From assembly GCF_900112185.1 (NCBI RefSeq), contig NZ_FOKP01000002.1:62001-126000 (forward strand): DNA of 64,000 nt, read 5' to 3'. This DNA comes from Allobosea sp. CRIB-10 (GTDB lineage: Bacteria > Pseudomonadota > Alphaproteobacteria > Rhizobiales > Beijerinckiaceae). Of the stretch, positions 8,207 through 17,230 are shown one piece after another. The position numbers and the translations under genes are program-made. The notes under the pieces were generated by a model. It made no database searches. It saw nothing but the letters and a program-made list of their open reading frames with translations, and had not been told where the DNA came from. Positions within the stretch are counted from its first letter, which is position 1. Each line of letters opens with the position of its first letter.

Positions 8207-9130
8207 ATGCGCGCCGCCCTTTTCCTCATCGCCCTTGCCGCGCTGGCGCTGGCGCCCATTGCCGCGCCCTGGCTGCAATTCGTGCTGACGCTCGCGCTCG
8301 CCAAGGGTTTTGCCGCGCTCGGCGTCGCCGTCCTCTTGCGCGGCGGGCTGATCTCGATCGGCCATGCCATGTTCTACGCCGTCAGCGCCTATGCCATCGC
8401 CTTCCTGGCGCGCGCCGGCCTCAACGAGTTCGTCGTGCTGCTCCTGCTCGGCACGCTCGCCTCGGCGCTGGCCGGCCTGCTCATCGGCGCCTTCCTGGTG
8501 CGCTACCGCGCGATCTTCTTCGCCATGCTCAACCTCGCCATGTCGATGGTGCTCTACGCCCTGCTCTCCAAGCTCTACGGCATCACCGGCGGTACGGACG
8601 GCCTGCGCCTGGCGGTGCCGCGCTTCTTCGGCCTCGCGCTCGACAAGGCGAGCTTCGACACCGCGCTCTATTATGCCGGCCTCGTGCTGATGCTGGGCGT
8701 CGGCTACGGCGTGCAGCGCTATCTTGCGAGCCCGCTCGGCCATGCGCTCGCCGCCGTGCACACCAACGAGCTCCGGCTCGAATATCTCGGCGTTCCCGTC
8801 CGGTTCGTGCTGCTGATCGCCTATACGATCTCGGCCGCGCTCGCCGGCGTCGGCGGGGCGATCGCGGCGATGGCGATCAGCCATATCCTGCCCGAATTCG
8901 CCTTCTGGACGGCGTCCGGCCATCTCGTCCTGGTCGCGGTGCTCGGCGGCATCGGCGGCGTCGCCGGTCCCTTCATCGGCTCGCTCTTCCTCGAAGTGCT
9001 GCACACCCTGGCGGTCGGCGTAACCGATGCCTGGAACCTGATCATCGGCGTCGCGCTGATCGGCGTGATCTTCTTCCTGCCGAGCGGGCTCTACGGCCTG
9101 ATCCGGCGCCGCAGCGGAGAACCGGCATGA
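8207..9130 (+). CDS. branched-chain amino acid-type ABC transporter permease (LivM type)
   Basis: This 307-residue membrane protein has about nine to ten hydrophobic segments. The LivM hallmarks are GLISIGHAMFYAVSAYAIAF near residue 50 and VLGGIGGVAGPFIGSLFLE near residue 245. It pairs with the LivH-type permease to form the membrane channel. The start lies 5 bp after the previous stop and the stop overlaps the next start as ATGA, showing translational coupling within the operon. Confidence 0.92.
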   Translation: MRAALFLIALAALALAPIAAPWLQFVLTLALAKGFAALGVAVLLRGGLISIGHAMFYAVSAYAIAFLARAGLNEFVVLLLLGTLASALAGLLIGAFLVRYRAIFFAMLNLAMSMVLYALLSKLYGITGGTDGLRLAVPRFFGLALDKASFDTALYYAGLVLMLGVGYGVQRYLASPLGHALAAVHTNELRLEYLGVPVRFVLLIAYTISAALAGVGGAIAAMAISHILPEFAFWTASGHLVLVAVLGGIGGVAGPFIGSLFLEVLHTLAVGVTDAWNLIIGVALIGVIFFLPSGLYGLIRRRSGEPA

Positions 9131-9873
9131 CGACGCCCCTCCTCCAGGCCAAGGACCTGCGCATCTCCTTCTATGGCGTGCAGGCCGCCGACGGCGTCAA
9201 CCTCGAGATCCGCGAGGGCGAGTTCCTCGCCATCATCGGCCCGAACGGCTCCGGCAAGACGACCTTCCTCAACCTGTGCACCGGCTACCTCCGGCCGAGC
9301 TCGGGCGAGGTCTATCTCGACGGCAAGCCGATCACCGCCATGGCGCCGCGCACGATCGCCAGGCGCGGCATCGCCCGCGCCTTCCAGATCCCGCAGCTCT
9401 TCCTCGACCAGACGGTGCTCGACAACCTGATGATCGCGGTCGCGGCCAAGCGCGGCATCTGGGTGCCGTTCAGGGCGCTCGGCGCCGACGGCCGCCGGCG
9501 AGAGGCTGAGGAACTGCTCGCCCTCGTCGGGCTCGACGGCGAGGCGCAGCAGCTGGCCGGCGCGCTGCCGGAAGGACGGCGCAAGCTCCTCGACATCGTC
9601 ATCGCGCTGGCGCTGAAGCCCCGCCTCGTCCTGCTCGACGAGCCGACCAGCGGCGTCAGCACGATCGAGCGCTTCACCCTGATGGAGACGCTGATGGCCG
9701 CGCTGCGCCGCGCCAAGGTCACGGCGCTGTTCGTCGAGCACGACATGGACGTCGTGCAGCGCTACGCCGACCGCGTCGTCGTCTGGGATTCCGGCTCGGT
9801 GATGGCGGAAGGGCCGCCCTCCGAGGTGTTCAAGGATGAGCGCGTGCTGCGCAATGTCGTGGGGGTGGCGTGA
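9127..9873 (+). CDS. ABC transporter ATP-binding protein (LivG type)
   Basis: This 248-residue ATPase has Walker A GPNGSGKT (about residues 38-45), Q-loop in ARAFQIPQLF, Walker B LVLLDEPTSG and switch region FVEHDMD. The LivG-type C-terminus GPPSEVFKDERVLRNVVGVA is present. The ABC signature is divergent, GALPEGRRK instead of LSxGQ, which is a real departure though LivG-family proteins vary here. The start overlaps the permease stop by 4 bp and the end overlaps the LivF gene. It energises import for this cluster. Confidence 0.9.
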   Translation: MTTPLLQAKDLRISFYGVQAADGVNLEIREGEFLAIIGPNGSGKTTFLNLCTGYLRPSSGEVYLDGKPITAMAPRTIARRGIARAFQIPQLFLDQTVLDNLMIAVAAKRGIWVPFRALGADGRRREAEELLALVGLDGEAQQLAGALPEGRRKLLDIVIALALKPRLVLLDEPTSGVSTIERFTLMETLMAALRRAKVTALFVEHDMDVVQRYADRVVVWDSGSVMAEGPPSEVFKDERVLRNVVGVA

Positions 9874-10550
9874 TGCTGCGCATGGAAGGCGTGACCGTCG
9901 CGATCGCGGGCGTGCAGGTGCTGCGATCGGTGTCGCTGGGACTGACCTCCGGCAAGACCACGATCCTGATCGGCCGCAACGGCGCCGGCAAGACGACGAC
10001 GCTGCGGGCGATCATGGGGCTGCTGCCGGTCGAGGCCGGCGCAGTCCGTCTTGGCGACCAGGAGATCGGCACGACCCCGGCCTATCAGCGCGCCGCGCAA
10101 GGCATCGGCTACGCGCCGGAGGATCGCCGGCTGGTGCCGGAGTTCACGGTCGAGGACAATATCCTGCTGCCGGCGCTGGCCCTCTCTTTGCCGGCGACGG
10201 AACGGGCAAGGCGGCTCGACGAGGTCTATAAGCTGCTGCCGCAGCTCCACACCATGCGCAAGCGCCCGGGCGGCGGCGTTTCCGGCGGCCAGGGCAAGAT
10301 GGTGGCGCTCGGCCGGGCGCTGATGGTCGCGCGCACGGCGCTCTTGCTGGACGAGCCCTTCCAGGGGCTCGCCCCGGCGCTGGCGCTCGACTATGCGCGC
10401 ACGCTCGGCGAGCTCCGGCGCGGCCGGCCGGACCTTGCCATCCTGATCACGGAATCGACGCCGGCCCTGCTCGACGCGATCGCCGACGAGACGCTGCAGA
10501 TCGAGCGCGGCGAGATCGCCCGAACAACCGCGCCTCGGCAACCCGTCTGA
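9873..10550 (+). CDS. ABC transporter ATP-binding protein (LivF type)
   Basis: This 225-residue protein has Walker A GRNGAGKT, signature VSGGQGKM and Walker B ALLLDEPFQGLAP, and belongs to the LivF family. The ATG at 9873 overlaps the previous TGA, with an alternative GTG at 9870. The terminal H-loop position reads LITEST where LivF proteins usually have VEQ(N/D), and no switch histidine is visible, which could lower ATPase activity. As the last gene of the operon it completes the LivKHMGF-like importer. Confidence 0.88.
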   Translation: MLRMEGVTVAIAGVQVLRSVSLGLTSGKTTILIGRNGAGKTTTLRAIMGLLPVEAGAVRLGDQEIGTTPAYQRAAQGIGYAPEDRRLVPEFTVEDNILLPALALSLPATERARRLDEVYKLLPQLHTMRKRPGGGVSGGQGKMVALGRALMVARTALLLDEPFQGLAPALALDYARTLGELRRGRPDLAILITESTPALLDAIADETLQIERGEIARTTAPRQPV

Positions 10551-10580
10551 CCTGCGCCCCTTTGCGAGGCAGTAGGTCGC

Positions 10581-12881
10581 TCAGGTGCTGAGCTGATCGC
10601 GGATCGGCAATTGCCTGATCCGCTTGCCGGTCGCGGCGAACACGGCATTGGCGATGGCTGGGGCGACGGGCGGCAAGCCCGGCTCGCCGACGCCCCCGAG
10701 CGGACGGTCATAGTCGCCCGCGGGCAGCAGATGCACGCGAATATCCCGCGGCGCCGAGTCGATTCGCGTCAGCTCGTAGGTGTCGAAATTATCCTGTTCG
10801 GCACGGCCGTTCCTGAAGGAGATCTCGGCGGAGGTCGCGATGCCGGCGCCCATGATGACGGCGCCTTCCATTTGCGAGCGGACACGGTCCGGATTGACCA
10901 TCGGCCCGCAATCGATCGCGATGTCGACGCGTGGGATCGAAAGCCTCCCGCGCTCGCCGACGGCCACCTCCACCGCGGCGGCGATATAGCTGACGAAGCT
11001 GTAGTGACCGGCGATGCCGAGCCCGCTGCCCTTGGGCAGGCTGCGTCCCCAGCCTATCCCCTGTGCCGCGGCTTCGACCACGCGCCGCAGACGCCCCGTG
11101 TCGATCGGATAGCGCTGCGGATCCTCGCCATGGTTCCAGCTGTCGCCGACCTTGGTCGGGTCGATCAGCCGCGCCGGACCGATCAGCTCCAGCAGGTAGT
11201 CTTTCGGGTCGCGGCCGGCCGCGTGGGCGAGCTCGGCGACGAAGGACTGCACCGCGAAGGCATGGGGGATGTTCGAGACGGCCCTATACCAGCCGATGCG
11301 GACATGAGCGGGCGCTTCCGGATTCTCCGCCCGGATGTTCGGAATGTCGAAGGGCAGGTTGACCAGCCCCATCCCGAGCTCGAACGGCAATTCATGCTTG
11401 GGATCCGGGGCGAAGATCGAACCGATGGTCGGCGCCGCGCTGCGATGCAGCCAAGCCGTCACCTTGCCGGAGCTGTCGAGCCCGGCCTCAAGCCGCTCGA
11501 CCGACACCGTATGGTAGTAGCCATGGTGGAGATCGTCCTCGCGCGTCCACATCAGCCTGACCGGCGCGCCATCCATCGCCTGCGAGCAGATTCCGGCCTC
11601 GACGACGAAATCGGGCTTGGATTTGCGCCCGAACCCGCCGCCGAGCAGGGTGACATTGACCTTGACCTTCTCGACCGGCAGGCTGAGCCGCTTGGCAAGA
11701 CGCTCACGGGTCACCTGCGGGGCCTGGCTGCAGGCCCAGGCCTCGGCTTCGCCATTGACGATGCGGACCAGCGCCGCCGGCGGCTCCATCGGCGATTGGG
11801 CGAGATGCGGAATGTAGTACTCGGCCGTGACGCGCTTGGCCGCTGCGGCCATGGCACGGTCGACGTCGCCGTCATTGCGGACAATTTTGGCGGGCTTGCT
11901 CGCCGCCTCGCTGAGGCGGGCGCGGTAGCTGTCGGAGGAATAGACCGCGTTCGGCCCGTCTTCCCAGGTCACCTTCAGCGCCTCGCGGCCCTTGATGGCG
12001 GCCCAGCTGTTGCGGGCGATCACGGCGATCCCGCCGACCGGCTCGAACTCGGACGGAATCGTCGGAGGGTCGATGGCGACGACTTTCACGACGCCCGGCA
12101 CCTTCAGGGTCTCGGACGCGTCATGGGACGCGACCTTGCCGCCATAGACCGGCGGCCGGGCGACGACGGCGAACAGCATGCCGTCGACGCGGGCATCGAT
12201 GCCGTAGACCGCCTTGCCGGTGGTGATGTCCCGATTGTCGACGAGGCCGATCGAATCCTTGCCGATATAGCGGAAGGCGCTTGCCGGCTTCAGCCGGACG
12301 CTGCTGCGATCGGGCACGGGCAAAGCCGACGCAGCCTTGGCGAGCGCGCCATAGCTGAGGCTGCGCCCGCTGGCGGCGTGAACGACCACGTGATTGCCGG
12401 CGCGCACCTCGGCGACCGCGACGCCCCATTGCGCAGCAGCCGCCTGCTCGAGCATCATCCGAGCAGCCGCGCCGGCGCGGCGCATCGGCATGAACCAATG
12501 GCGCAGACTGCGCGAACCATCCGTGTCCTGGTTGCCGAAGCGGTCCTCGTCGGCCCAGGCTTGCGCGACCCGCATCCGGGCCCAATCGGCCTCGAGTTCG
12601 TCCGCGACCACCATGGCGAGCGAGGTGCGCACGCCCTGCCCCATCTCGGAGCGATGGCAGGTGACGGTTACAGTGCCGTCCTCAGCCAGCGAGATGAAGA
12701 TCGCCGGATCGTCGCGCCAGCCATTCGGCATCCCGTCGGCGCCAAATTTCTTGTCCTGCGCGGGCGTCGCGACGGGCAGGCCTGCGGCGAGCACGAAAAC
12801 GCCGGCGCCCATGCCCTGCAGCAAGCTCCGGCGACTGACATTGGCAAGAGTGCCGCCAGGATTGGGAACATGCTCCGTCAT
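10581..12881 (-). CDS. molybdenum hydroxylase large subunit (isoquinoline 1-oxidoreductase beta/aldehyde oxidase type)
   Basis: This 766-residue protein has a twin-arginine leader ([19 protein letters not shown], residues about 16-34), so it is exported folded. It then shows xanthine-dehydrogenase-family molybdopterin blocks: [49 protein letters not shown] and [19 protein letters not shown], the last with the catalytic glutamate region. The family hydroxylates N-heterocycles or oxidises aldehydes in the periplasm or at the membrane. It overlaps the 2Fe-2S subunit gene by 4 bp. No FAD subunit or cytochrome gene is adjacent, as is usual for IorAB-type enzymes. Convergent to the aromatic importer operon. 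Confidence 0.9.
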   Translation of the reverse strand: MTEHVPNPGGTLANVSRRSLLQGMGAGVFVLAAGLPVATPAQDKKFGADGMPNGWRDDPAIFISLAEDGTVTVTCHRSEMGQGVRTSLAMVVADELEADWARMRVAQAWADEDRFGNQDTDGSRSLRHWFMPMRRAGAAARMMLEQAAAAQWGVAVAEVRAGNHVVVHAASGRSLSYGALAKAASALPVPDRSSVRLKPASAFRYIGKDSIGLVDNRDITTGKAVYGIDARVDGMLFAVVARPPVYGGKVASHDASETLKVPGVVKVVAIDPPTIPSEFEPVGGIAVIARNSWAAIKGREALKVTWEDGPNAVYSSDSYRARLSEAASKPAKIVRNDGDVDRAMAAAAKRVTAEYYIPHLAQSPMEPPAALVRIVNGEAEAWACSQAPQVTRERLAKRLSLPVEKVKVNVTLLGGGFGRKSKPDFVVEAGICSQAMDGAPVRLMWTREDDLHHGYYHTVSVERLEAGLDSSGKVTAWLHRSAAPTIGSIFAPDPKHELPFELGMGLVNLPFDIPNIRAENPEAPAHVRIGWYRAVSNIPHAFAVQSFVAELAHAAGRDPKDYLLELIGPARLIDPTKVGDSWNHGEDPQRYPIDTGRLRRVVEAAAQGIGWGRSLPKGSGLGIAGHYSFVSYIAAAVEVAVGERGRLSIPRVDIAIDCGPMVNPDRVRSQMEGAVIMGAGIATSAEISFRNGRAEQDNFDTYELTRIDSAPRDIRVHLLPAGDYDRPLGGVGEPGLPPVAPAIANAVFAATGKRIRQLPIRDQLST

Positions 12882-13336
12882 GGCCGGGCCCCCCCGGCAG
12901 CCTGCTTGATGGCCGCGCGAATGCGCGGATAGGTTCCGCAGCGGCAGAGATTGCCGCTCATCGCGCCGTCAATGTCGTCGTCGCTCGGATTCGGCGTCTC
13001 CTTCAGCAGAGCGCTGGCCTGCATGATCTGACCCGGCTGGCAATAGCCGCATTGCGAGACATTGAGGTCGCGCCAGGCAGCCTGCACCGGATGATTGCCG
13101 TCAGGTGACAATCCCTCGATCGTTGTGACCGGGAGCCCCGCTGCCGCCGAGATCGGCGTCTGGCAGGCGCGGACCGCCATTCCGTCGAGGTGAATGGTGC
13201 AGGCTCCGCAAGCGGCGACGCCGCAACCGAACTTGGTGCCGGTCAGACCGAGTTCATCCCGCAGATACCAGAGCAGAGGCATTTCGGGATCGCCGTCATA
13301 GCGGCGCTCTGTTCCGTTCACGACGAGGGTTGTCAT
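12878..13336 (-). CDS. 2Fe-2S subunit of molybdenum hydroxylase (IorA type)
   Basis: This 152-residue protein has the two iron-sulfur clusters of the family: plant-ferredoxin type (C38, C43, C46, C58) and the C-terminal CxxC...CxC type (C96, C99, C131, C133). It transfers electrons from the molybdenum centre of the next gene's product. ATG 13336 is chosen because AAGGAG lies at proper spacing before it. In-frame ATGs at 13342 (too close to that site) and 13384 are less likely. The small subunit lacks its own leader and would be carried out by the Tat signal of the large one. Confidence 0.92.
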   Translation of the reverse strand: MTTLVVNGTERRYDGDPEMPLLWYLRDELGLTGTKFGCGVAACGACTIHLDGMAVRACQTPISAAAGLPVTTIEGLSPDGNHPVQAAWRDLNVSQCGYCQPGQIMQASALLKETPNPSDDDIDGAMSGNLCRCGTYPRIRAAIKQAAGGARP

Positions 13337-13571
13337 CAGCATCTCCTTCTTCGCGATCGGGGTACCCAGGACTGCCCGTGACATGCGACAGCGAGGCTCT
13401 GAGCGGCGCTATGCAGCGCTTCCGGGCGGCAGAACGCAAGCCGCAGCCGCGCAAGTTATCGTGAGAGGAAGGCCACGCCGGCGCATGCAGATCAAAGCAG
13501 GCCGTGGCGCCCCGGAGCCGGCCGAGGGTGCGGCGATGCGAGCGATACGGAATCTGGAGATCAGGGAGCAG

Positions 13572-14726
13572 TCAGCGCGCGATATCGATCCAATAGCCGG
13601 GCCGATAGGCGATCGGCAGGAAGCGCTCATGCAGCCGGCGCAACGTCTCCTCGGCATCGAGGTCGGCGAATAGCTCGGGATGCAGCCAACGGGCGATCTG
13701 CTGCAGCGCCACGAACTGGTAGGGGCTGGTGTAGAACTGGTGCCAGATCGCATGGATGCGGCCGGCCCTGACCGCCTTCGTCGACCGGAAGGCCGGCCGC
13801 GCCGCCAGTGCGGCGAGCTTCGCCTGCGCCTTGCGAAGATCGGCGCCGGGTCCGAGGCCGACCCAGGCGCCATTCGGCGCCAGCGCTTCCCAATTGCCGC
13901 CGGTCACGATCACCACATCGGGATCGCGCACGATAATCGTCTCGGGATTGATCGTCCCGAAGGTGCCGGGGAGCAGCTCGCTGCCGAGATTGACGCCGCC
14001 GGCTGCGGCGACCATGGCGCCGAAATTCTCGTTGCCGAAGCTCAGGCAGCATTCGTCGGAATAGCCGGGAATCCGGTCGAGCATGACGAGAGGCTTGGCG
14101 AGCGGGCCAGCGGCCGCGAGCCGCTCGGTCACCCGCGCGATCTCCGCAACCCGGAAGGCGATCAGCGCCTCGGCGACCTGCGTTCGCCCGAAGACCTGTC
14201 CGAGGAGGCGAAGCGACGGCTCGATGTTGCGCGAGGGCGCATGCCGAAAATCGACATAGACGACCGGGATGCCCGCCTCAGCCAGTCGCTCGACCAGACG
14301 GATTTCTCCGGCCGGGCGCTGCGTCTCGGCGCCGAGCACGACGAGATCGGGCTGCAGCGAGATCGCCTTCTCGATGTCGAAGGCACCACTGTTTGGCGAA
14401 CCGAAGCGCGGCAGCGCCGCCGCCCGCGGAAAGCGCGCGAGATAGGCGGCATGCGTGTCGGGATCGGACTTCTCGAAATCCTCGCCCCAGCCGACGATGC
14501 GTCCGAACGGATCATCGCGATCCAGCGCTGCAGCGAGATGAATCTGCCGGCCCTCGCCGAGGATGACGCGACGGACGGGGACGGCGACCTCGACCTGCCG
14601 TCCGGTGACATCCGTCACCGTCACGGTGTCCGCGACGGCGAGCGCCGGCATGAGCGCGAGCCAGGCCAGCAGCGCAAGCGCGAGCCAGCTACGCACGCCC
14701 GCCGCGTCGGACCGGGCCCAGCGCAT
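13572..14726 (-). CDS. periplasmic iron-chelate (siderophore/haem type) ABC substrate-binding protein
   Basis: This 384-residue protein has a signal peptide (hydrophobic 14-31, cleavage near AVADT) followed by VTVTDVTGRQVEVAVPVRRV, the usual opening of FecB/BtuF-type type III binding proteins. LQPDLVVLGA and IIVRDPDVVIVTGGN are the two lobes' conserved strands. It is coupled to the TonB receptor gene (start 14726 against receptor stop 14728). No permease or ATPase adjoins, so it must hand its ligand to a transporter encoded elsewhere, possibly the 26-30 kb system. Confidence 0.85.
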   Translation of the reverse strand: MRWARSDAAGVRSWLALALLAWLALMPALAVADTVTVTDVTGRQVEVAVPVRRVILGEGRQIHLAAALDRDDPFGRIVGWGEDFEKSDPDTHAAYLARFPRAAALPRFGSPNSGAFDIEKAISLQPDLVVLGAETQRPAGEIRLVERLAEAGIPVVYVDFRHAPSRNIEPSLRLLGQVFGRTQVAEALIAFRVAEIARVTERLAAAGPLAKPLVMLDRIPGYSDECCLSFGNENFGAMVAAAGGVNLGSELLPGTFGTINPETIIVRDPDVVIVTGGNWEALAPNGAWVGLGPGADLRKAQAKLAALAARPAFRSTKAVRAGRIHAIWHQFYTSPYQFVALQQIARWLHPELFADLDAEETLRRLHERFLPIAYRPGYWIDIAR

Positions 14727-14727
14727 G

Positions 14728-16920
14728 CTAGAGATCCATCGACATCGACAGCCGGAAGGTGCGCGGCGCGCCGAGATAGAAGGTGCCGAAGGAGGCGACG
14801 CTCGACCAATACTTGTTGTCGGCGACGTTCTGCACCGTGGCGCGGAACACGGTCTTGCGCCCGGCGATCTCGGTGGCGTAGCGCGCGCCGAGATCGACCC
14901 GCGTCCAATCCGGCAGCGACTGGGTATTGGCCGCGTCGATGTACTGCTTGCCGGTGTAGACGAGCGCGCCGGTGAGCGTCAGGCCCCTGAGCCAGGGCAC
15001 ATCCCATTCGGCGCCGAGATTCAACTGCACCGGCGCGACACCGATAGGCCGGTTGCCGCGATTGGCTGCGACAGCGGTCTTGGTCAGCTCGCCGTCGAGC
15101 AGGGAGACGCCGCCGAGAAGCCGCAGCTGCGGCGTCACCTCGCCATAGACGCTGAGCTCGAGCCCGCGCACGCGCTGCTCGCCGGTGACGGAGAACAGGC
15201 CGCCATTCAGTTCGCCGCTCGGCTTGGCGATCTGGAAGCCGGCGAGCGAGGCGCCGAAGCTGCCATATTGAAGCTTGACGCCGGCCTCGTACTGCTTGGT
15301 GCGGTAAGGCGCGAAGGTCTCGCCGGCGTTGCTCGCCGTGGTCGGAGCGACGTCGCCGCGGCTCAGGCCCTCGACATAGTTGGCATAGAGCGAGAGATAA
15401 TCGAGCGGCCGCAGCACGAGGCCGACCATCGGCGTCGTGGCGCTCTCGTCATAGGCCGAGGTCAGGATGCCGGTGCCCGGCGCATAATTGTTCGTCGCAA
15501 CCGATTGCCGGCGCACGCCGAGCGTCAGCATGACGCGGTCGTCGAAGGCCGACATCGTGTCGGCCAGGGCCACGCTGGTCAGGTCGCTGTCGGAGAGACG
15601 CGCCCGCGGGCCGCGGGTGGCGAACTGCGTCGCGCTCCAGGTCGGTGCGTATACGTTCGAGAAGACCGGCCTGCCATTCGTCAGGGCCCGCTCCAGCGTC
15701 TCGCGATAATAGGACGCCTGCAGCGTCAGCTGGTGCTTGACGAAGCCGGTCTCGAAGCGGGCGCGGATGCCGGCTTCGTAGCTCTGGCGGCCGACGCCGA
15801 GATCGAAATATTGCGGAGTATGGCTGGTGTCGCCGCGGGCGTTCAGGATGGTCGGCAGGCCGAAGAAGCGCTCGACCCGGGTCTGCGAGCCGCCGACATT
15901 GCCGAAGACGGTGATGTTATCGGTGAGGTCGAATTCGTTCTTCCAGAGCAGCGAGCGGTCATCGATGCGCGACCATTCCCAGGGCTGGATGACGTTCTCG
16001 CGGCCGCCGGGCGCGGACGGCACGCGCAGGCCCCGCGTCATCAGGAAGGGGCGGTTGGGCGCGTCGAACTCGTCCCGCTGCGCCAGGGCATAGAGCCAGC
16101 TGCGGAAGCGCGCGCCCTGATAGTCCAGTGCCAGCGAGCCGATCCCAGTCGTCTCGGACTGCCTGTCGATGGCAGTGTCGCCGCCGCGCAGCGAGCCGTT
16201 GACGCGAACGCCGAACTCGCGGCCCGCGCCGAAACGTCGGGCGACGTCGAAGGTGGCGCCGCCATAGGCCCGCGACGAGAACTCGGCGCCGACGCGGGTC
16301 AAATCGCCCTCGGCGCGCTTGGGCACGACGTTGATCACGCCGCCGACGCCGCCATTAGGCGCGATCCCGGTCAGCGCCGCCGCCGGGCCCTTCAACACCT
16401 CGATGCGCTCGGCATAGTCGGTGAAGACGCGATAGTTCGGCGCGACGCCATAGACCCCGTCGAAGGCGATCTCGCCGCTATTGCCCTCGCCGATCGGGAA
16501 GCCGCGAATGTTGAAGGAATCGACGATGCCGCCGGACGGATGCGAGCTGCGCACCGACGGATCGAGGATCAGTGCATCGGCGACGGTCGAGGCCTGGAGA
16601 TTGCGGGCGAGCTCGCCGGTATAGTTCGTCGTACTGAACGGCGATTTCAGCGTCTCGGCATTGCCGAGCAGGCCGAGCCGGCTGCCCTGGGCGACCTGGC
16701 CGCCAGCGAAGGGCGCCGGCATGCCGGAGGCGCGGGCCGGGCCTTCGACCACGATCTCGTCGAGCCGGACCTGATCGTTGCTGCGCTCCTGCGCGCCGGC
16801 TGCCGAAGCCGCCAGAGCCACAAGCGCCGTGCTCGCCAGCAAGGACAGCGGGAGCCTTCCGCGCCGGGCAACGCCGCAAGGAACCGAACGACACGGCGGT
16901 GCGAGACCAATTTTCGACAT
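14728..16920 (-). CDS. TonB-dependent siderophore receptor
   Basis: This is a 730-residue outer-membrane receptor. A signal peptide ends ...AASAAGAQ. A plug domain follows, with the TonB-box-like region LDEIVVEG, SFNIRGFPIGEG and RIEVLKGPAAALTGIAPNGGVGGVINVVPKR. The long beta-barrel ends in LSMSMDL, a typical aromatic/leucine-terminated last strand. It imports a ferric chelate across the outer membrane. I chose ATG 16920 because an earlier in-frame start (16980) adds an unlikely basic leader. The AT-rich upstream region is the likely iron-regulated promoter. Confidence 0.92.
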   Translation of the reverse strand: MSKIGLAPPCRSVPCGVARRGRLPLSLLASTALVALAASAAGAQERSNDQVRLDEIVVEGPARASGMPAPFAGGQVAQGSRLGLLGNAETLKSPFSTTNYTGELARNLQASTVADALILDPSVRSSHPSGGIVDSFNIRGFPIGEGNSGEIAFDGVYGVAPNYRVFTDYAERIEVLKGPAAALTGIAPNGGVGGVINVVPKRAEGDLTRVGAEFSSRAYGGATFDVARRFGAGREFGVRVNGSLRGGDTAIDRQSETTGIGSLALDYQGARFRSWLYALAQRDEFDAPNRPFLMTRGLRVPSAPGGRENVIQPWEWSRIDDRSLLWKNEFDLTDNITVFGNVGGSQTRVERFFGLPTILNARGDTSHTPQYFDLGVGRQSYEAGIRARFETGFVKHQLTLQASYYRETLERALTNGRPVFSNVYAPTWSATQFATRGPRARLSDSDLTSVALADTMSAFDDRVMLTLGVRRQSVATNNYAPGTGILTSAYDESATTPMVGLVLRPLDYLSLYANYVEGLSRGDVAPTTASNAGETFAPYRTKQYEAGVKLQYGSFGASLAGFQIAKPSGELNGGLFSVTGEQRVRGLELSVYGEVTPQLRLLGGVSLLDGELTKTAVAANRGNRPIGVAPVQLNLGAEWDVPWLRGLTLTGALVYTGKQYIDAANTQSLPDWTRVDLGARYATEIAGRKTVFRATVQNVADNKYWSSVASFGTFYLGAPRTFRLSMSMDL

Positions 16921-17230
16921 AACAAGACCCTTGAACCGGTACCGGAGCTGATTCCGACTGGCTGGAACCCTGTTCGTCACGAACAGAAAAGAAAAGCACG
17001 CAGATGCTGCAATGAATGATGATCAGTAGATAGCAGATATACGTGCCAATTTTGCAACGAATACTTTATAATTACTTCAATCAGTGCTTTTTTGTGTGCA
17101 TGCTGACGGCGCCGCACGAACGCTCGCGCGACGCCATTTCATGATCGAGTGATGCGGTAGCGTGGTGCAGCGGCGATCGTCGACCGCGTTTATTCGTGGG
17201 GGACTTCTGAAAATTAGAGGCAGGCCGCGG
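16921..17230. promoter_or_regulatory. AT-rich upstream region of the TonB receptor gene, with a GTTCGT-C-ACGAAC palindrome
   Basis: This 310-bp gap has no credible gene. It is clearly AT-rich between about 16985 and 17100, unlike the flanks, so it probably holds the receptor promoter read leftwards. A perfect 6-1-6 palindrome lies at 16972-16984, about 50 bp before the start codon, and could be an operator. I could not assign a Fur or Irr box with confidence. Confidence 0.4.
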
